Shown one piece after another: positions 17,129 through 25,802 of a DNA stretch of 64,000 nt (position 1 is its first letter; each line of letters begins with the position of its first letter). A program made the position numbers and the translations under genes. The notes beneath the pieces were generated by a model, which was not told the origin of the DNA, ran no database searches, and was given only the letters and a program-made list of their open reading frames with translations. This DNA comes from JADJGC01 sp964617645 (GTDB lineage Bacteria; Zixibacteria; MSB-5A5; CAIYYT01), in the NCBI GenBank assembly GCA_964617645.1, contig CAZTYE010000007.1:147008-211007 (forward strand). Direction: 5' to 3'.

Positions 17129-17905
17129 TTGTCAACGAATCAAGCCACTACCGCCCGTCATTTGATCTTAAGCGTTGCGGCGACAATCATGCTTGCCGTC
17201 GCGGTTCTTTCGCCCCGTCTGATTTTCGGTCAGGGAAAGGATAATCCCCGGCCGACGAACTTGTCGGTTATCGACAAAGGCATCTCCCACGATTCACTGA
17301 TCGATGTAATGGGGAAGTTCACGAATGCCCTCGGCGTCGGCTGCGATTTCTGCCATGCTGCCAAAGCCGACAATCCGCGCGACATGGACTTTGCCTCGGA
17401 TGAAAAGCCTGAGAAGCGCATCGCCCGCGACATGATGCGGATGACTGTCGGGATCAATCAATCGTACATTGGCAAAATGGCTGATCTGGAATCACCGCGT
17501 CTTGAAGTCCAGTGCATAACGTGTCATCGCGGCCAGCCGGAACCGGCGCAGCTTGAAGATGTCCTCTGGGACGCATATCACAGCAACGGCATGGGCGCAT
17601 TAGACTCGACTTATCGCGAGTTACGTTCGAGTAACTACGGTGGCCAGAGCTTTGATTTTCGCGACCACGTGCTTGTGCATCTGGCCTTTGAACTGTCGGA
17701 GATGAAGCCCGACGATGCGGAAAGTCTCCTCATCCTGAACCGGGAATTCAATCCCCAATCGGCGCTCAACGAGTGGGCTACCGGAAAGCTGTATCTGCAG
17801 CAAGGAGATTCAACGCGAGCGACAGTCGCATTCAAGAGAGCTCTTGAAATCAACCCCAACTATCGACGCGCTAAACGCGAGCTTGACGCACTGGGTGTGA
17901 AATAG
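17129..17905 (+). CDS. Exported dihaem cytochrome c, reaction-centre cytochrome-like, with TPR tail
   Basis: A 258-residue periplasmic protein. An N-terminal hydrophobic signal (LILSVAATIMLAVAVL) is followed by two haem sites, CDFCH (Cys72) and CITCH (Cys129), in a segment resembling half of the tetrahaem photosynthetic reaction-centre cytochrome (CytoC_RC): VMGKFTNALGVGCDFCHAA with a Met one turn before the haem. The last ~60 residues form a TPR pair. No photosynthesis gene is nearby, so it is more likely a general electron carrier or docking protein. The start is TTG 17129, supported by AAAGGA at 17115-17120. Confidence 0.88.
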   Translation: MSTNQATTARHLILSVAATIMLAVAVLSPRLIFGQGKDNPRPTNLSVIDKGISHDSLIDVMGKFTNALGVGCDFCHAAKADNPRDMDFASDEKPEKRIARDMMRMTVGINQSYIGKMADLESPRLEVQCITCHRGQPEPAQLEDVLWDAYHSNGMGALDSTYRELRSSNYGGQSFDFRDHVLVHLAFELSEMKPDDAESLLILNREFNPQSALNEWATGKLYLQQGDSTRATVAFKRALEINPNYRRAKRELDALGVK

Positions 17906-17977
17906 CGCTCTGATGATCCAAGTGTGGCGACATTCGCGGGAATGGGCAGGAGCAGAGCGCACACTGCTTCGGCGCTG

Positions 17978-18370
17978 CTATTCTGCTACTACTAACTCCA
18001 CCTTGATTCGATCCGGATCCTCGAAGAACACTCCGTAGTTGCCGCCGGCAAAGGGATGTCGATCTTCATAGAGGATCGATACCCCGCGTCGCCGAAGCGA
18101 TTCGGCGATCTCGTCAACCTGTGCTCGCGACTCGGCATGGAAGGCCAGATGGTTTAGGCCGGTGCGGCAGCGATGATAAGGAACGTCCAAAAAACGCTCC
18201 TCGGTCTGTACCAGAACAACGTAGGTAGCGCCGAGCATGTAGCTGATTCCCTTTGGCCACTCCTGATATACTTCATATCCCAGCAGCGGCAGAAACCAGC
18301 CCCAGAACTGGCGACTGCGCGTGAGGTCGGAGACGTAGATTTCGATGTGATGAATTTGCCCTGCGGACAT
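17978..18370 (-). CDS. VOC-superfamily (glyoxalase/bleomycin-resistance-like) protein
   Basis: A 130-residue vicinal-oxygen-chelate protein. It opens with GQIHHIEIYVSDLTRSRQFW, continues with GLNHLAFHAESRAQVDEI, and ends FFEDPDRIKVELV, giving the usual metal-binding His/His/Glu pattern. The reading frame stays open to 18733, but the real start is ATG 18368-18370. An AAAGG site precedes it, and the upstream extension has no homology and would run under the divergent gene. The substrate is unknown. Confidence 0.88.
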   Translation of the reverse strand: MSAGQIHHIEIYVSDLTRSRQFWGWFLPLLGYEVYQEWPKGISYMLGATYVVLVQTEERFLDVPYHRCRTGLNHLAFHAESRAQVDEIAESLRRRGVSILYEDRHPFAGGNYGVFFEDPDRIKVELVVAE

Positions 18371-18412
18371 TGCTTGCCTTTCTACGGTTGATGCCGTTAG
18401 TTTCGCCATAAT

Positions 18413-19924
18413 ATGAACTCTGGTCAATCGCTGTTTTCGGGCCGGCTCGGTGTAATTCTCATCGTGGCTCTCGCATTGCGTCTGCTGGCAGTCTTCTTCT
18501 CTCAGGGCTACATGGCCCACGATGATCACTTCGAGACCGTCGGCATCGCTTGGAGTTGGCACCAGGACGGCATTTTCGAATCCGACGGCAGCCTGCGCTG
18601 GGAAGGCAAACCCGAGGGCGGCGTCATGCGCAGCGCTGCGTACAACCTGTTCTTGTTGCTGCTGATGAAAATCTCCGCAGTCTTCGGGCTCGTCTACTTG
18701 GCGGATCACATGTACTTCGACCGGTTCGTTCATGCACTATTGTCGCTGCTTCCGGTCATCTACGGTTATCGCTACCTGCGCGAAACAACGGATGAGGCAA
18801 CTGCCACCGCCGGCGGTCTCGCTCTCGCAGCGCATTTCTTGATGCCGTATCTCGGCGTGCGCGACTTAGTCGAAATGATCGCAGCCAACCTGTTGCTGCC
18901 GAGCTTCTACTACGCCCATCGCGCAAACGAAAACGACAACCGCCGCGATGCCGTGATTGCCGGCGTCGTTGCCGGGCTTGCTTTCGCCGTGCGACCGCAC
19001 GTTGCCGTCGCGCTGGCCGTCGTGCCCGTCGCGATGTACGTTAGCAAGCGCCGCCTGCGGGCGCCGTTGACGCTCACGGCGGCGATCTCAGGGATGCTGA
19101 TACTCCTCGGCCTGCTTGATGCGTGGACGCATGGAGCGATGTTTGCCTCGACGATCAATTACATCGTCGGAAATCTGGCTACCGGCCCCGCCGTGCCAGG
19201 GCCATGGTACCGCTATCTGCTGCTTCTGCTTGGCGTGCTGATCCCGCCGCTATCGATCATCATGCTTTCGTTGCTGCTGCGTCGGGAGGTCATCCGAAAG
19301 CACATGATTCTCTGGTCGGCGGCAATCGCCTTCGTTCTCGTCCACAGCCTGATCACAAACAAGCAGGAGCGATTCATTCTGCCAGTGTTTCCGGTCTTGA
19401 TTGTGCTCGGCAGCGCGGGCATCCGGCAGATAATACAAGCCGAGGGCTGGCTGTCGCGTCATCGCTGGATCATATCGTCATGCATAGCTATCGCCGTGGC
19501 CGTCAACGCCGTCGCGCTGATTCCGTTCAGCTTCAATTACGGTCGTCGCGGACTCGTTGAGCCGCTCGTCTGGCTGTCGCAACGCACCGATGCCGACCGC
19601 GTCATCTTCGACATCACGGAGCGACAGTATCACATTCCATTCGATTACTGGCGCCATGACCGCAGCGGCGCGATCGTGCTTCGGCAAGACGGCGATCTCG
19701 ATTCGTTGTTGGCTAACAACTTCCTCGTTCGTGAGAATCTACCGCGCTACATCATGATCATGTCGGATCAGAAAATCGCGGCGCGACTTTCAGAATATAA
19801 CTCGACGCTCGGTGCTTTCGACGTAGTCTTCCGGGGACAATCGGGAATAATCGATTGGCTGGCGCATTTCTTCAACCCGAAGTACAATCGCTCAAACGAC
19901 TCGTGGGTCTTGCGCCTGAAGTGA
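18413..19924 (+). CDS. GT-C membrane glycosyltransferase, Alg9/PIG-B (GT22)-like
   Basis: A 503-residue integral membrane protein with about ten hydrophobic helices. The first loop has an acidic motif (AHDDHFETV) where GT22 mannosyltransferases carry their catalytic Asp/Glu, and the later NKQERFILPVFP stretch matches the GT22 HKEERF-P signature. Such enzymes use polyprenyl-phosphate sugars on the outer face of the inner membrane. The acceptor and sugar cannot be told. It is divergent from the VOC gene, 42 nt away. Confidence 0.82.
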   Translation: MNSGQSLFSGRLGVILIVALALRLLAVFFSQGYMAHDDHFETVGIAWSWHQDGIFESDGSLRWEGKPEGGVMRSAAYNLFLLLLMKISAVFGLVYLADHMYFDRFVHALLSLLPVIYGYRYLRETTDEATATAGGLALAAHFLMPYLGVRDLVEMIAANLLLPSFYYAHRANENDNRRDAVIAGVVAGLAFAVRPHVAVALAVVPVAMYVSKRRLRAPLTLTAAISGMLILLGLLDAWTHGAMFASTINYIVGNLATGPAVPGPWYRYLLLLLGVLIPPLSIIMLSLLLRREVIRKHMILWSAAIAFVLVHSLITNKQERFILPVFPVLIVLGSAGIRQIIQAEGWLSRHRWIISSCIAIAVAVNAVALIPFSFNYGRRGLVEPLVWLSQRTDADRVIFDITERQYHIPFDYWRHDRSGAIVLRQDGDLDSLLANNFLVRENLPRYIMIMSDQKIAARLSEYNSTLGAFDVVFRGQSGIIDWLAHFFNPKYNRSNDSWVLRLK

Positions 19925-19941
19925 GGCTTGCTGTCGCGTAG

Positions 19942-19961
19942 GGGCAAGGCGTGCCTTGCCC
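19942..19961. repeat. Short perfect palindrome, dispersed-repeat type
   Basis: GGGCAAGGC, a 2-nt GT loop, then GCCTTGCCC. It lies between the convergent GT-C gene and tRNA-Arg and could end transcription from either side. The surrounding wording (GTAGGGGCAAGG...) is of the extragenic-repeat kind. Confidence 0.6.
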
Positions 19962-19991
19962 TCGGGATCGCAAACTGAATACCAATCAAAC

Positions 19992-20063
19992 TACCCCCAT
20001 CAGGGATCGAACCTGAATCTCCGGCTCCGGAGGCCGACGCGTTATCCATTACACCATGGGGGC
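19992..20063 (-). tRNA. tRNA-Arg (anticodon CCG)
   Basis: A 72-nt cloverleaf on the minus strand. The acceptor is GCCCCCA/TGGGGGT with a G-U first pair, D stem GTGT/ACGC, anticodon stem TCGGC/GCCGG with one wobble, loop CTCCGGA (anticodon CCG), T stem TCAGG/CCTGA and T loop TTCGATC. CCA is not encoded, unlike the tRNA-Val in this window. Confidence 0.92.
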
Positions 20064-20205
20064 GGTGGGTCACTAAGTTAGAATTCCTGCTTCTTCAAGT
20101 CAACTTCTTTGGAGCGATCAGGTCGGGACAATAACGAATCAAAATTCCTTGTTGACTACCGTGACTAAGCCGATAACTTCAGCAGACTTGATCGAAAGGT
20201 GACGA

Positions 20206-21942
20206 ATGCTCTGGTCGAAATCGTATATCCCAACACTGCGCGAAAGCCCGGCCGACGCCGAGTTGCTCTCGCACAAACTGCTCCAGCGCGGCGGCTTCAT
20301 CCGCAAACTTCAGGCTGGCGTCTATAACTACTTGCCTCTGATGCAGCGCGTTCTGCTCAAGACGATCAACATCGTGCGCGAGGAAATGGATCGCTCCGGC
20401 GCCGTCGAGATCACGATGCCGGTCTTGCACCCGGGCGAGCTATGGCAAGAATCCGGCCGTTGGGATGTCATGGGCAAAGAGCAAATGCGCATGCGCGACC
20501 GGCACAATCACGACATGGTGCTCGGCGGCACGCACGAGGAAGTTGTCACCGACCTCGTGCGTGGCGAATTGCGCAGCTATCGCCAATTGCCGCTAAATCT
20601 CTATCAGATACAGGTCAAATTTCGCGATGAAATTCGCCCCCGTTTCGGCCTGATGCGTGGCCGCGAGTTCTTAATGAAAGACGCATACACCTTCGACGTT
20701 GATCTCGAAGCGCACAAGGTCGCTTACCAGAAAATGGTCGACGCCTACTTCGCGACGTTTCGCCGCTGCGGCCTGGACGTGCGCAAGGTCGAGTCCGATA
20801 CCGGCGCCATGGGAGGATCGATGGCGCACGAGTTCATGGTCATCGTTGATACCGACGCCGGCGAAGAGATGATCTACTTTTGCGATTCTTGCGACTACGC
20901 CGCGAATGTGGAGAAGGCCGATTCAATTGACATTAAGCAGATCACGAAAGACTCGCCTAAACCTCTCGAGAAGGCGCCGACGCCGGGCGCGGCGACTATC
21001 GAACAGGTCACATCGTTCCTAAAATTGCCGGCAGAGAGACTGGTCAAAACTCTTCTCTATGTCGCGGACGGCAAACCCGTCGCCGCCTTGATTCGCGGCG
21101 ACCGGCAGATCAACGAAGTCAAACTTAAGAATCACCTCGGCTGTCTCGAATTGACCATGGCGACCGCTGAGGTTGTCGAACAGGTCACGAAAGCGCCGGT
21201 CGGATTTGCCGGGCCGATTGGTCTCAAAGGCATTCGCATCGTTGCCGATCCCGAAGTCATGGAGTTGACCAATTTCGTCGTCGGCGCCAACGAAAACGAG
21301 ACGCACCTGATCAATGTCAATCACGGTCGCGACCTTGAAGTTAAAGAGATTGCCAAGATCCGGTCGGCGCAAGTTGGTGACCGTTGCCCACAATGTCAGA
21401 GCGGCCATCTTCGGGTGCAGAAGGGGATCGAGGTGGGAAATACGTTCAACCTCGGTCTCAAGTATTCCAAAGCGCTCAACGCCAAGTTCATCGATGCCGA
21501 CGGCAAGGAGCAGCTATTCTATATGGGCTCCTACGGCATCGGCGTAACGCGCACGATTCAAGCGACGGTCGAGAAATACAACGACGAGAAGGGCATAATC
21601 TGGCCGGCGACGATGGCGCCCTACAACGTCATAATTACGCCGGTGTCGATGCAGGAAGAACACCTGCGCATTGCCGCGTTTGATCTTTACAACAAACTGA
21701 GGGGCAATGGTGTCGATGTCATCCTCGACGACCGCGACGAACGCGCAGGAGTGAAGTTCAACGACGCCGATCTTGTCGGCATACCAATACGTGTTACCGT
21801 CGGTTCCAAGTCGTTAGAGAAAGGCGAGTTCGAGATTAAGGAACGCGCCAAGAAGGACATTCAGGCTGTCAAGATCACCGATGCCGTCGCCACAATTCAA
21901 GCGACCATCGCCCACCAAATCACAAATCCGCAGCCAGTGTAG
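20206..21942 (+). CDS. proS: Prolyl-tRNA synthetase (bacterial type, with editing insertion)
   Basis: A class IIa synthetase of 578 residues. It starts MLWSKSYIPTLRESPADAE, has the motif-2 region RDEIRPRFGLMRGREFLMKD, GGSMAHEFMV, a YbaK-type cis-editing insertion (about 225-405), GDRCPQCQSGHLRVQKGIE, motif 3 in GSYGIGVTRTIQ, and a C-terminal anticodon-binding domain. Full length for the bacterial form. A TTGACT/TAACTT pair (20152-20179, 16-nt spacer) lies just upstream as a possible promoter. Confidence 0.97.
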   Translation: MLWSKSYIPTLRESPADAELLSHKLLQRGGFIRKLQAGVYNYLPLMQRVLLKTINIVREEMDRSGAVEITMPVLHPGELWQESGRWDVMGKEQMRMRDRHNHDMVLGGTHEEVVTDLVRGELRSYRQLPLNLYQIQVKFRDEIRPRFGLMRGREFLMKDAYTFDVDLEAHKVAYQKMVDAYFATFRRCGLDVRKVESDTGAMGGSMAHEFMVIVDTDAGEEMIYFCDSCDYAANVEKADSIDIKQITKDSPKPLEKAPTPGAATIEQVTSFLKLPAERLVKTLLYVADGKPVAALIRGDRQINEVKLKNHLGCLELTMATAEVVEQVTKAPVGFAGPIGLKGIRIVADPEVMELTNFVVGANENETHLINVNHGRDLEVKEIAKIRSAQVGDRCPQCQSGHLRVQKGIEVGNTFNLGLKYSKALNAKFIDADGKEQLFYMGSYGIGVTRTIQATVEKYNDEKGIIWPATMAPYNVIITPVSMQEEHLRIAAFDLYNKLRGNGVDVILDDRDERAGVKFNDADLVGIPIRVTVGSKSLEKGEFEIKERAKKDIQAVKITDAVATIQATIAHQITNPQPV

Positions 21943-21983
21943 GCCGGCTCGTCGGGCTTCTCGGAGTCCGCTAAGGGCCCAGC

Positions 21984-22967
21984 CTAAAACACCCCAAACA
22001 CCCGCTTGCCGGATCGCATGACGCCCAACGTGATCAAGAAAGCGCGGTCGTCGAAGTCGTTCAGCGTGAGCGCGTATTCGGCGGTGGCAATAACCCGAAA
22101 GTCAAATGTGCGGAACGCAATGAAGCCGGCCTTGGCCACGAATTCGACACCATCTTCCTCTCTCGGATTCAGGTAGTCTTCGCTTTCGTAGTCCCAGTAG
22201 CGATAACTTTCGTGTGTGACGCTGTGGAAACCAATGCCGCCGCCCAGAAACGGACTGAAGTCCTTGCGACTCGGGATGTACAAGCAGCTGACATTAAGCG
22301 CGAACCCTTGCCGTATGCCCAGAACAGCATCGATCGCAAAGTTTCGCATCTCGTAGACACTTCGAAAATCCCAGACGAAGATGTTCTCTTCATTGTCGTA
22401 ACTGTCGCTGATAGGATAGAGATAGCCGAACGCGATTCCCCATGACGAATTCGCCTTGCGGGTGCTCGGCTCGACAGCCTCCTGCTCCGTCACTAATCCA
22501 ACTTCGACGGTCTTTGCTGCCGGCACCACCAAAGAGATACTCATGGCCACCCGCCGAACCACTTGATCGAGGTCTTCGATGCGCAGCGCCGTCAGATCGT
22601 CGGAGAGTATTAACGAATCGGTCGCGACGTCGGCCAAATCGTACTTAAGAATGACCTTCTCGCCCAGTTGATTGAGGCTTCCGAACGCGACGCGCTCAGC
22701 TTGAACTTGGCGTGCAACCGCTACAGCGCAGGACTTTTCGGAACAGCTACGTTCTCCCAAGGCCAATTCAACGTCGACCAGCGAAACCAATGCGTAGGCG
22801 TTGATGCGGTACATCTCGGCGTAGAGAATTCGATTGACTGTGCCCACCGTTACTTCATCGATGCCGTTGCCGGACAGTGGCAAGATGGCAAGTCGTCGTT
22901 GCTGAGCCGACAACGATGAGGTCAGCAGCGCGCAAAGTGACAGACAATAGAGAATCAGACGCGGCAT
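21984..22967 (-). CDS. Exported protein, periplasmic N-terminal domain plus predicted outer-membrane beta-barrel
   Basis: A 327-residue protein with a signal peptide (LILYCLSLCALLTSSLSAQQ). The N-terminal half resembles domains that fold like CsgG/TolB N-terminal regions (LAILPLSGNGIDEVTVGTVN, then ERVAFGSLNQLGEKVILKYD). The second half alternates aromatic and polar residues with a C-terminal Phe (RVFGVF), as in small outer-membrane barrels (SPFLGGGIGFHS). I do not recognise a named family. ATG 22967 is used because GGAGG precedes it; the longer frame upstream lacks homology. No function can be assigned. Confidence 0.75.
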   Translation of the reverse strand: MPRLILYCLSLCALLTSSLSAQQRRLAILPLSGNGIDEVTVGTVNRILYAEMYRINAYALVSLVDVELALGERSCSEKSCAVAVARQVQAERVAFGSLNQLGEKVILKYDLADVATDSLILSDDLTALRIEDLDQVVRRVAMSISLVVPAAKTVEVGLVTEQEAVEPSTRKANSSWGIAFGYLYPISDSYDNEENIFVWDFRSVYEMRNFAIDAVLGIRQGFALNVSCLYIPSRKDFSPFLGGGIGFHSVTHESYRYWDYESEDYLNPREEDGVEFVAKAGFIAFRTFDFRVIATAEYALTLNDFDDRAFLITLGVMRSGKRVFGVF

Positions 22968-23090
22968 ATCTTCCTCCCGTATAGGAATCCTGCTGGAAAC
23001 AGCCCGACTCGGCGAAACGACCGCGATGCCTTTGTCCTTGAATATACATCGCGTCATCGACACAAAACGCAACGATTTTTGTAAAAGTAA

Positions 23091-24068
23091 TCAGCTTAGA
23101 AGTTCGTTGCTGTAGGCAAAGACTGCCGGCGTTCCGCCCGTATGCCAGAACAGCACCGAATCTGTCCGATTCAACGAGCCGCGTCGGATCATGTCGAGTA
23201 GTCCACCGAACGCCCGTCCGGTATACACGGGATCGAGAACGATGCCTTCCGTTTCCGCCAACGTTCGCATTGCACTCCGTTCGAGTTCGCCGACAACACC
23301 GTAGCCGCCGCCAAGGTAGCGCTCGTCGACAGCGAAGTCGTCGGTCGAGAAGACTTCGGATACTCCGATACGAACAGCGGTCTCATTCGTCAGAGCCGCA
23401 AGTTCCGTGCGAAACGGAAGACCTCGTTCTTCCTTATCAATGCGGATTCCCAGAATTGTTGTCTTCGGCATAAAAAGCCGTGCCCCGAGCGCAAGTCCGG
23501 CGTGCGTGCCGCAGGAGCTCGAGGCGAAAACAATATGCGAGATCGGATCACGTATCTGGTCGGCAAGCTCACGTACGGCTTCGACAAGACCCACGGCGCC
23601 GACGGCATTCGATCCGCCATAGGGAATAATGTAGAAAGATTCGCCGGCGGCGCGCAATTGATCTGCAATATCGGGTATGCGTTCGCCCTTGCGCGCATCG
23701 CTGCACCAGTGAATCTTCGCACCAAGTAAGTGATCCAATAAGAGATTTCCCGTCAGGGCATCGGGTTCTGATCCGCTCAGCGCCAGGTGGCACCTAAGTC
23801 CGGCTGCCGCCGCTGCGGCCGCAGTCTGCCGGCAATGGTTTGACTGCGCTGCACCGCCGGTGATGATGGACTCGCATTTTGTCGCTAACGCTTCGCCGAT
23901 CAAGAATTCGAGTTTGCGCGTCTTGTTGCCGCCGAAGGCCAGTCCGGTGAGATCGTCGCGCTTGATCAGAATTCGCGGCCCGGAGAGTTTCTGCGTCAGG
24001 CGGTTGAGCGCTGCAATCGGCGTCGGCAAGAACGCCAACCGAAAGCGGGGAAGCTTATCAAGATTCAC
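23091..24068 (-). CDS. D-cysteine desulfhydrase / ACC deaminase-family PLP enzyme
   Basis: A fold-type II PLP enzyme of 325 residues. The PLP lysine lies in FGGNKTRKLEFLIGEA, followed by GGAAQSNHCRQTAAAAAAAG and the phosphate-binding SSSCGTHAGLALG. These match DcyD-type D-cysteine desulfhydrases, which split D-cysteine to pyruvate, H2S and ammonia. ACC deaminase is the close alternative and cannot be excluded by eye. The start is GTG 24068 with no visible ribosome-binding site. Confidence 0.9.
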   Translation of the reverse strand: MNLDKLPRFRLAFLPTPIAALNRLTQKLSGPRILIKRDDLTGLAFGGNKTRKLEFLIGEALATKCESIITGGAAQSNHCRQTAAAAAAAGLRCHLALSGSEPDALTGNLLLDHLLGAKIHWCSDARKGERIPDIADQLRAAGESFYIIPYGGSNAVGAVGLVEAVRELADQIRDPISHIVFASSSCGTHAGLALGARLFMPKTTILGIRIDKEERGLPFRTELAALTNETAVRIGVSEVFSTDDFAVDERYLGGGYGVVGELERSAMRTLAETEGIVLDPVYTGRAFGGLLDMIRRGSLNRTDSVLFWHTGGTPAVFAYSNELLS

Positions 24069-24139
24069 AGTAGAATGATAACACTTGCTGCTATTTAGCG
24101 AAAGATCCGCCTGCCCGCCGCTATGCGCCGGATCTCGAG

Positions 24140-24168
24140 TTGTCGCTGTAGCAGGAAACCGCTATAAT
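24140..24168 (+). promoter_or_regulatory. Predicted promoter giving a leaderless GNAT mRNA
   Basis: TTGTCG, a 17-nt spacer and a perfect TATAAT (24163-24168). Transcription would start at about 24174-24175, i.e. on the ATG itself, and no ribosome-binding site is present. Confidence 0.6.
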
Positions 24169-24173
24169 GCAGC

Positions 24174-24686
24174 ATGATCGTTCGCAAGCTGACCGAAGCC
24201 GACGCTGAAGCTTTTCGCGCTATCAGAATCGAAATGTGCCGCGAGCACCCGGAGGCGTTCAATCAAACTCCGGAAGAAGTGTTGTCATGCGGCGATGACA
24301 AGATTCGCGATTGGATTGAACCGTCGGACAGTTTTCCGGAGAAGTTCATCCTCGCTGCCTGTGAAGACGATCGCATTCTCGCAACGGTATGCTTTCGGCG
24401 CGAAGATCTTGCCAAAGAAAGCCATCGCGGTTGGATTTGGGGTGTCTATGTTCGCCGCGAGGCCCGCGGCCGTAACCTCAGTCGCCTGCTGATGCAGAAG
24501 GCCATCGACGAAGCCCGGAAAATGCCCGGCTTGGAACGTCTTGTGCTCTCCGTCGCACTGACGCAAACCGCAGCACGCACTTTGTACACATCGCTGGGCT
24601 TCATCACGACCGGCTTAAATCCGGAAGGGCTGAAGCTCTCCGATGGCCGCTACGTGGATTTCGAAGAGATGGTCTTAAGGTTGTGA
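24174..24686 (+). CDS. GNAT-family N-acetyltransferase
   Basis: A 170-residue acetyl-CoA-dependent acyltransferase with the core GNAT pattern: WIWGVYVRREARGRNLSRLL (motif A, acetyl-CoA binding) then RLVLSVALTQTAARTLYTSLGF (motif B). RxxGxG is loosely kept as RREARGRNL. The acceptor is unknown. The start codon appears to lie at or next to the predicted transcription start. Confidence 0.88.
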   Translation: MIVRKLTEADAEAFRAIRIEMCREHPEAFNQTPEEVLSCGDDKIRDWIEPSDSFPEKFILAACEDDRILATVCFRREDLAKESHRGWIWGVYVRREARGRNLSRLLMQKAIDEARKMPGLERLVLSVALTQTAARTLYTSLGFITTGLNPEGLKLSDGRYVDFEEMVLRL

Positions 24687-24744
24687 ACTAATCTCGCGAC
24701 GACCGGGAACTATTCCGGCCGGCAGTTCGTATCATAACTATCCT

Positions 24745-25185
24745 ATGCGGTTAGCAGCGATCCACCTGACGATATTATTTTACTGCCAGCTTGCCTTCGC
24801 GTTCGCGACCAGTTGTCCAGCCGTATGCTTGGCTTTTGGCCCGGTTATCACCTGCGTTAGCGATTGTGAGGAGTCGACCTGTGCCATCGCCGATCCGTGT
24901 GAAAGCGTCTGTTCCTTCGGTTGCGGCGAGTCGGAGGCAGTCAACCCTTGCATCGGTAGATTGACGACCGAGACGCAAATCCGCTGCAACTGCAACCTCC
25001 CGATGCCGGGTCCCACACCGATCCCAAATGTTAACGTTCGACACGTCGACTTCTCCGATCGACTTCTCTCGACCGAATTCGAATACATGCCGTTCGTTTT
25101 CGCGACGTCGCATTGCTATCAACTGACGTTCGCGGAAGCATCATCAAGTTCTTCTATCATACAAACTACGGTTCTGCGAATTTAG
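24745..25185 (+). CDS. Cysteine-rich exported hypothetical protein
   Basis: A 146-residue protein with a likely signal peptide (LTILFYCQLAFAFA) and about 12 Cys in the mature part. They sit mostly in the first 90 residues in C-x3-C spaced clusters (CESVCSFGC, CNCN). I recognise no family. No ribosome-binding site precedes ATG 24745. It sits 58 nt after the GNAT gene and before a second Cys-rich exported protein, so the two may be related in function. It could bind metal or be disulfide-rich. Reality of the gene is moderately supported. Confidence 0.55.
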   Translation: MRLAAIHLTILFYCQLAFAFATSCPAVCLAFGPVITCVSDCEESTCAIADPCESVCSFGCGESEAVNPCIGRLTTETQIRCNCNLPMPGPTPIPNVNVRHVDFSDRLLSTEFEYMPFVFATSHCYQLTFAEASSSSSIIQTTVLRI

Positions 25186-25291
25186 ACGTCTTGCTCAACT
25201 CCGAATCGGACTGCAATCCGCAGTCATCCATTACTGCCACGACAGAAACTTGCTGTGGCTGAACCAAAATTGTAATTAGGAGTCTTGAACA

Positions 25292-25636
25292 ATGAAGAAG
25301 TATTTCTTTGTGATGCTGCCATTGGCGGCGGTTGTCGCCTTGGCATTCGTTCTCTCACTTTCGCAAGCGCAGGCAGGCACGAAGGCGCTGCAAGCCGACT
25401 GTTCGGCGGCAACAGGAGCTTGCACGCCGTGCGGGCCGGAGGATTGCCGGACGGCGGCATCTTGCTCCGTCGCCAACGACCGCAGTGAGCCGATGTCAAC
25501 AGCAACCGGCAATCAGATCAGTTGCCCGCCCGGCTGGCGTGCCAAAGGCACACTGGAGTGTGAGGCTTGTCCGGACCCATGCCCGCAGCCGTGTGCAGAA
25601 CGCGCGCGGGCCGTTGCGGCGCAGCCCGAATCTTGA
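25292..25636 (+). CDS. Small cysteine-rich exported protein
   Basis: A 114-residue protein with a clear Sec signal peptide (MKKYFFVMLPLAAVVALAF, cleavage after AQA) and ten Cys in a ~70-residue mature region, including GACTPCGPEDC and CEACPDPCPQPC. AGGAG lies before the ATG. No family recognised; candidate roles are metal binding or a disulfide-stabilised envelope protein (inference). A very strong hairpin 26 nt after its stop marks the end of the unit. Confidence 0.72.
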   Translation: MKKYFFVMLPLAAVVALAFVLSLSQAQAGTKALQADCSAATGACTPCGPEDCRTAASCSVANDRSEPMSTATGNQISCPPGWRAKGTLECEACPDPCPQPCAERARAVAAQPES

Positions 25637-25661
25637 GGTGATTAAACGCTGACCTCATGAA

Positions 25662-25694
25662 AATCGCCGCCGGAGTTCAACTCCGGCGGCGATT
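25662..25694. terminator. Long perfect hairpin between convergent genes
   Basis: A perfect 15-bp stem (AATCGCCGCCGGAGT and its complement) with a 3-nt loop. There is no U-tract on the + side, but the stem starts with A-rich sequence (GAAAA) that gives U-runs for minus-strand transcripts. It probably ends the desaturase mRNA, and perhaps the + strand mRNA too. Confidence 0.72.
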
Positions 25695-25802
25695 CCGTAC
25701 ACTTCTTTCGATTAACTCAGTGGACTTCAAACTTCCGTCGTCTGTCTGTGACAGAATCGACTTCTATAGTCGATGGCGCTGCCTCGCGTCGGAGGCCTCT
25801 CG

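Noticed and set aside
18371..18733. N-terminal extension of the VOC protein frame
   Set aside because: The open frame continues, but the residues are Gln/Val/Asp-rich noise under the divergent GT-C gene; ATG 18370 with AAAGG gives the family start.
22968..23072. Longer N-terminus for the exported barrel protein
   Set aside because: GGAGG directly before ATG 22967 and a proper signal peptide starting there make the upstream Met unlikely.
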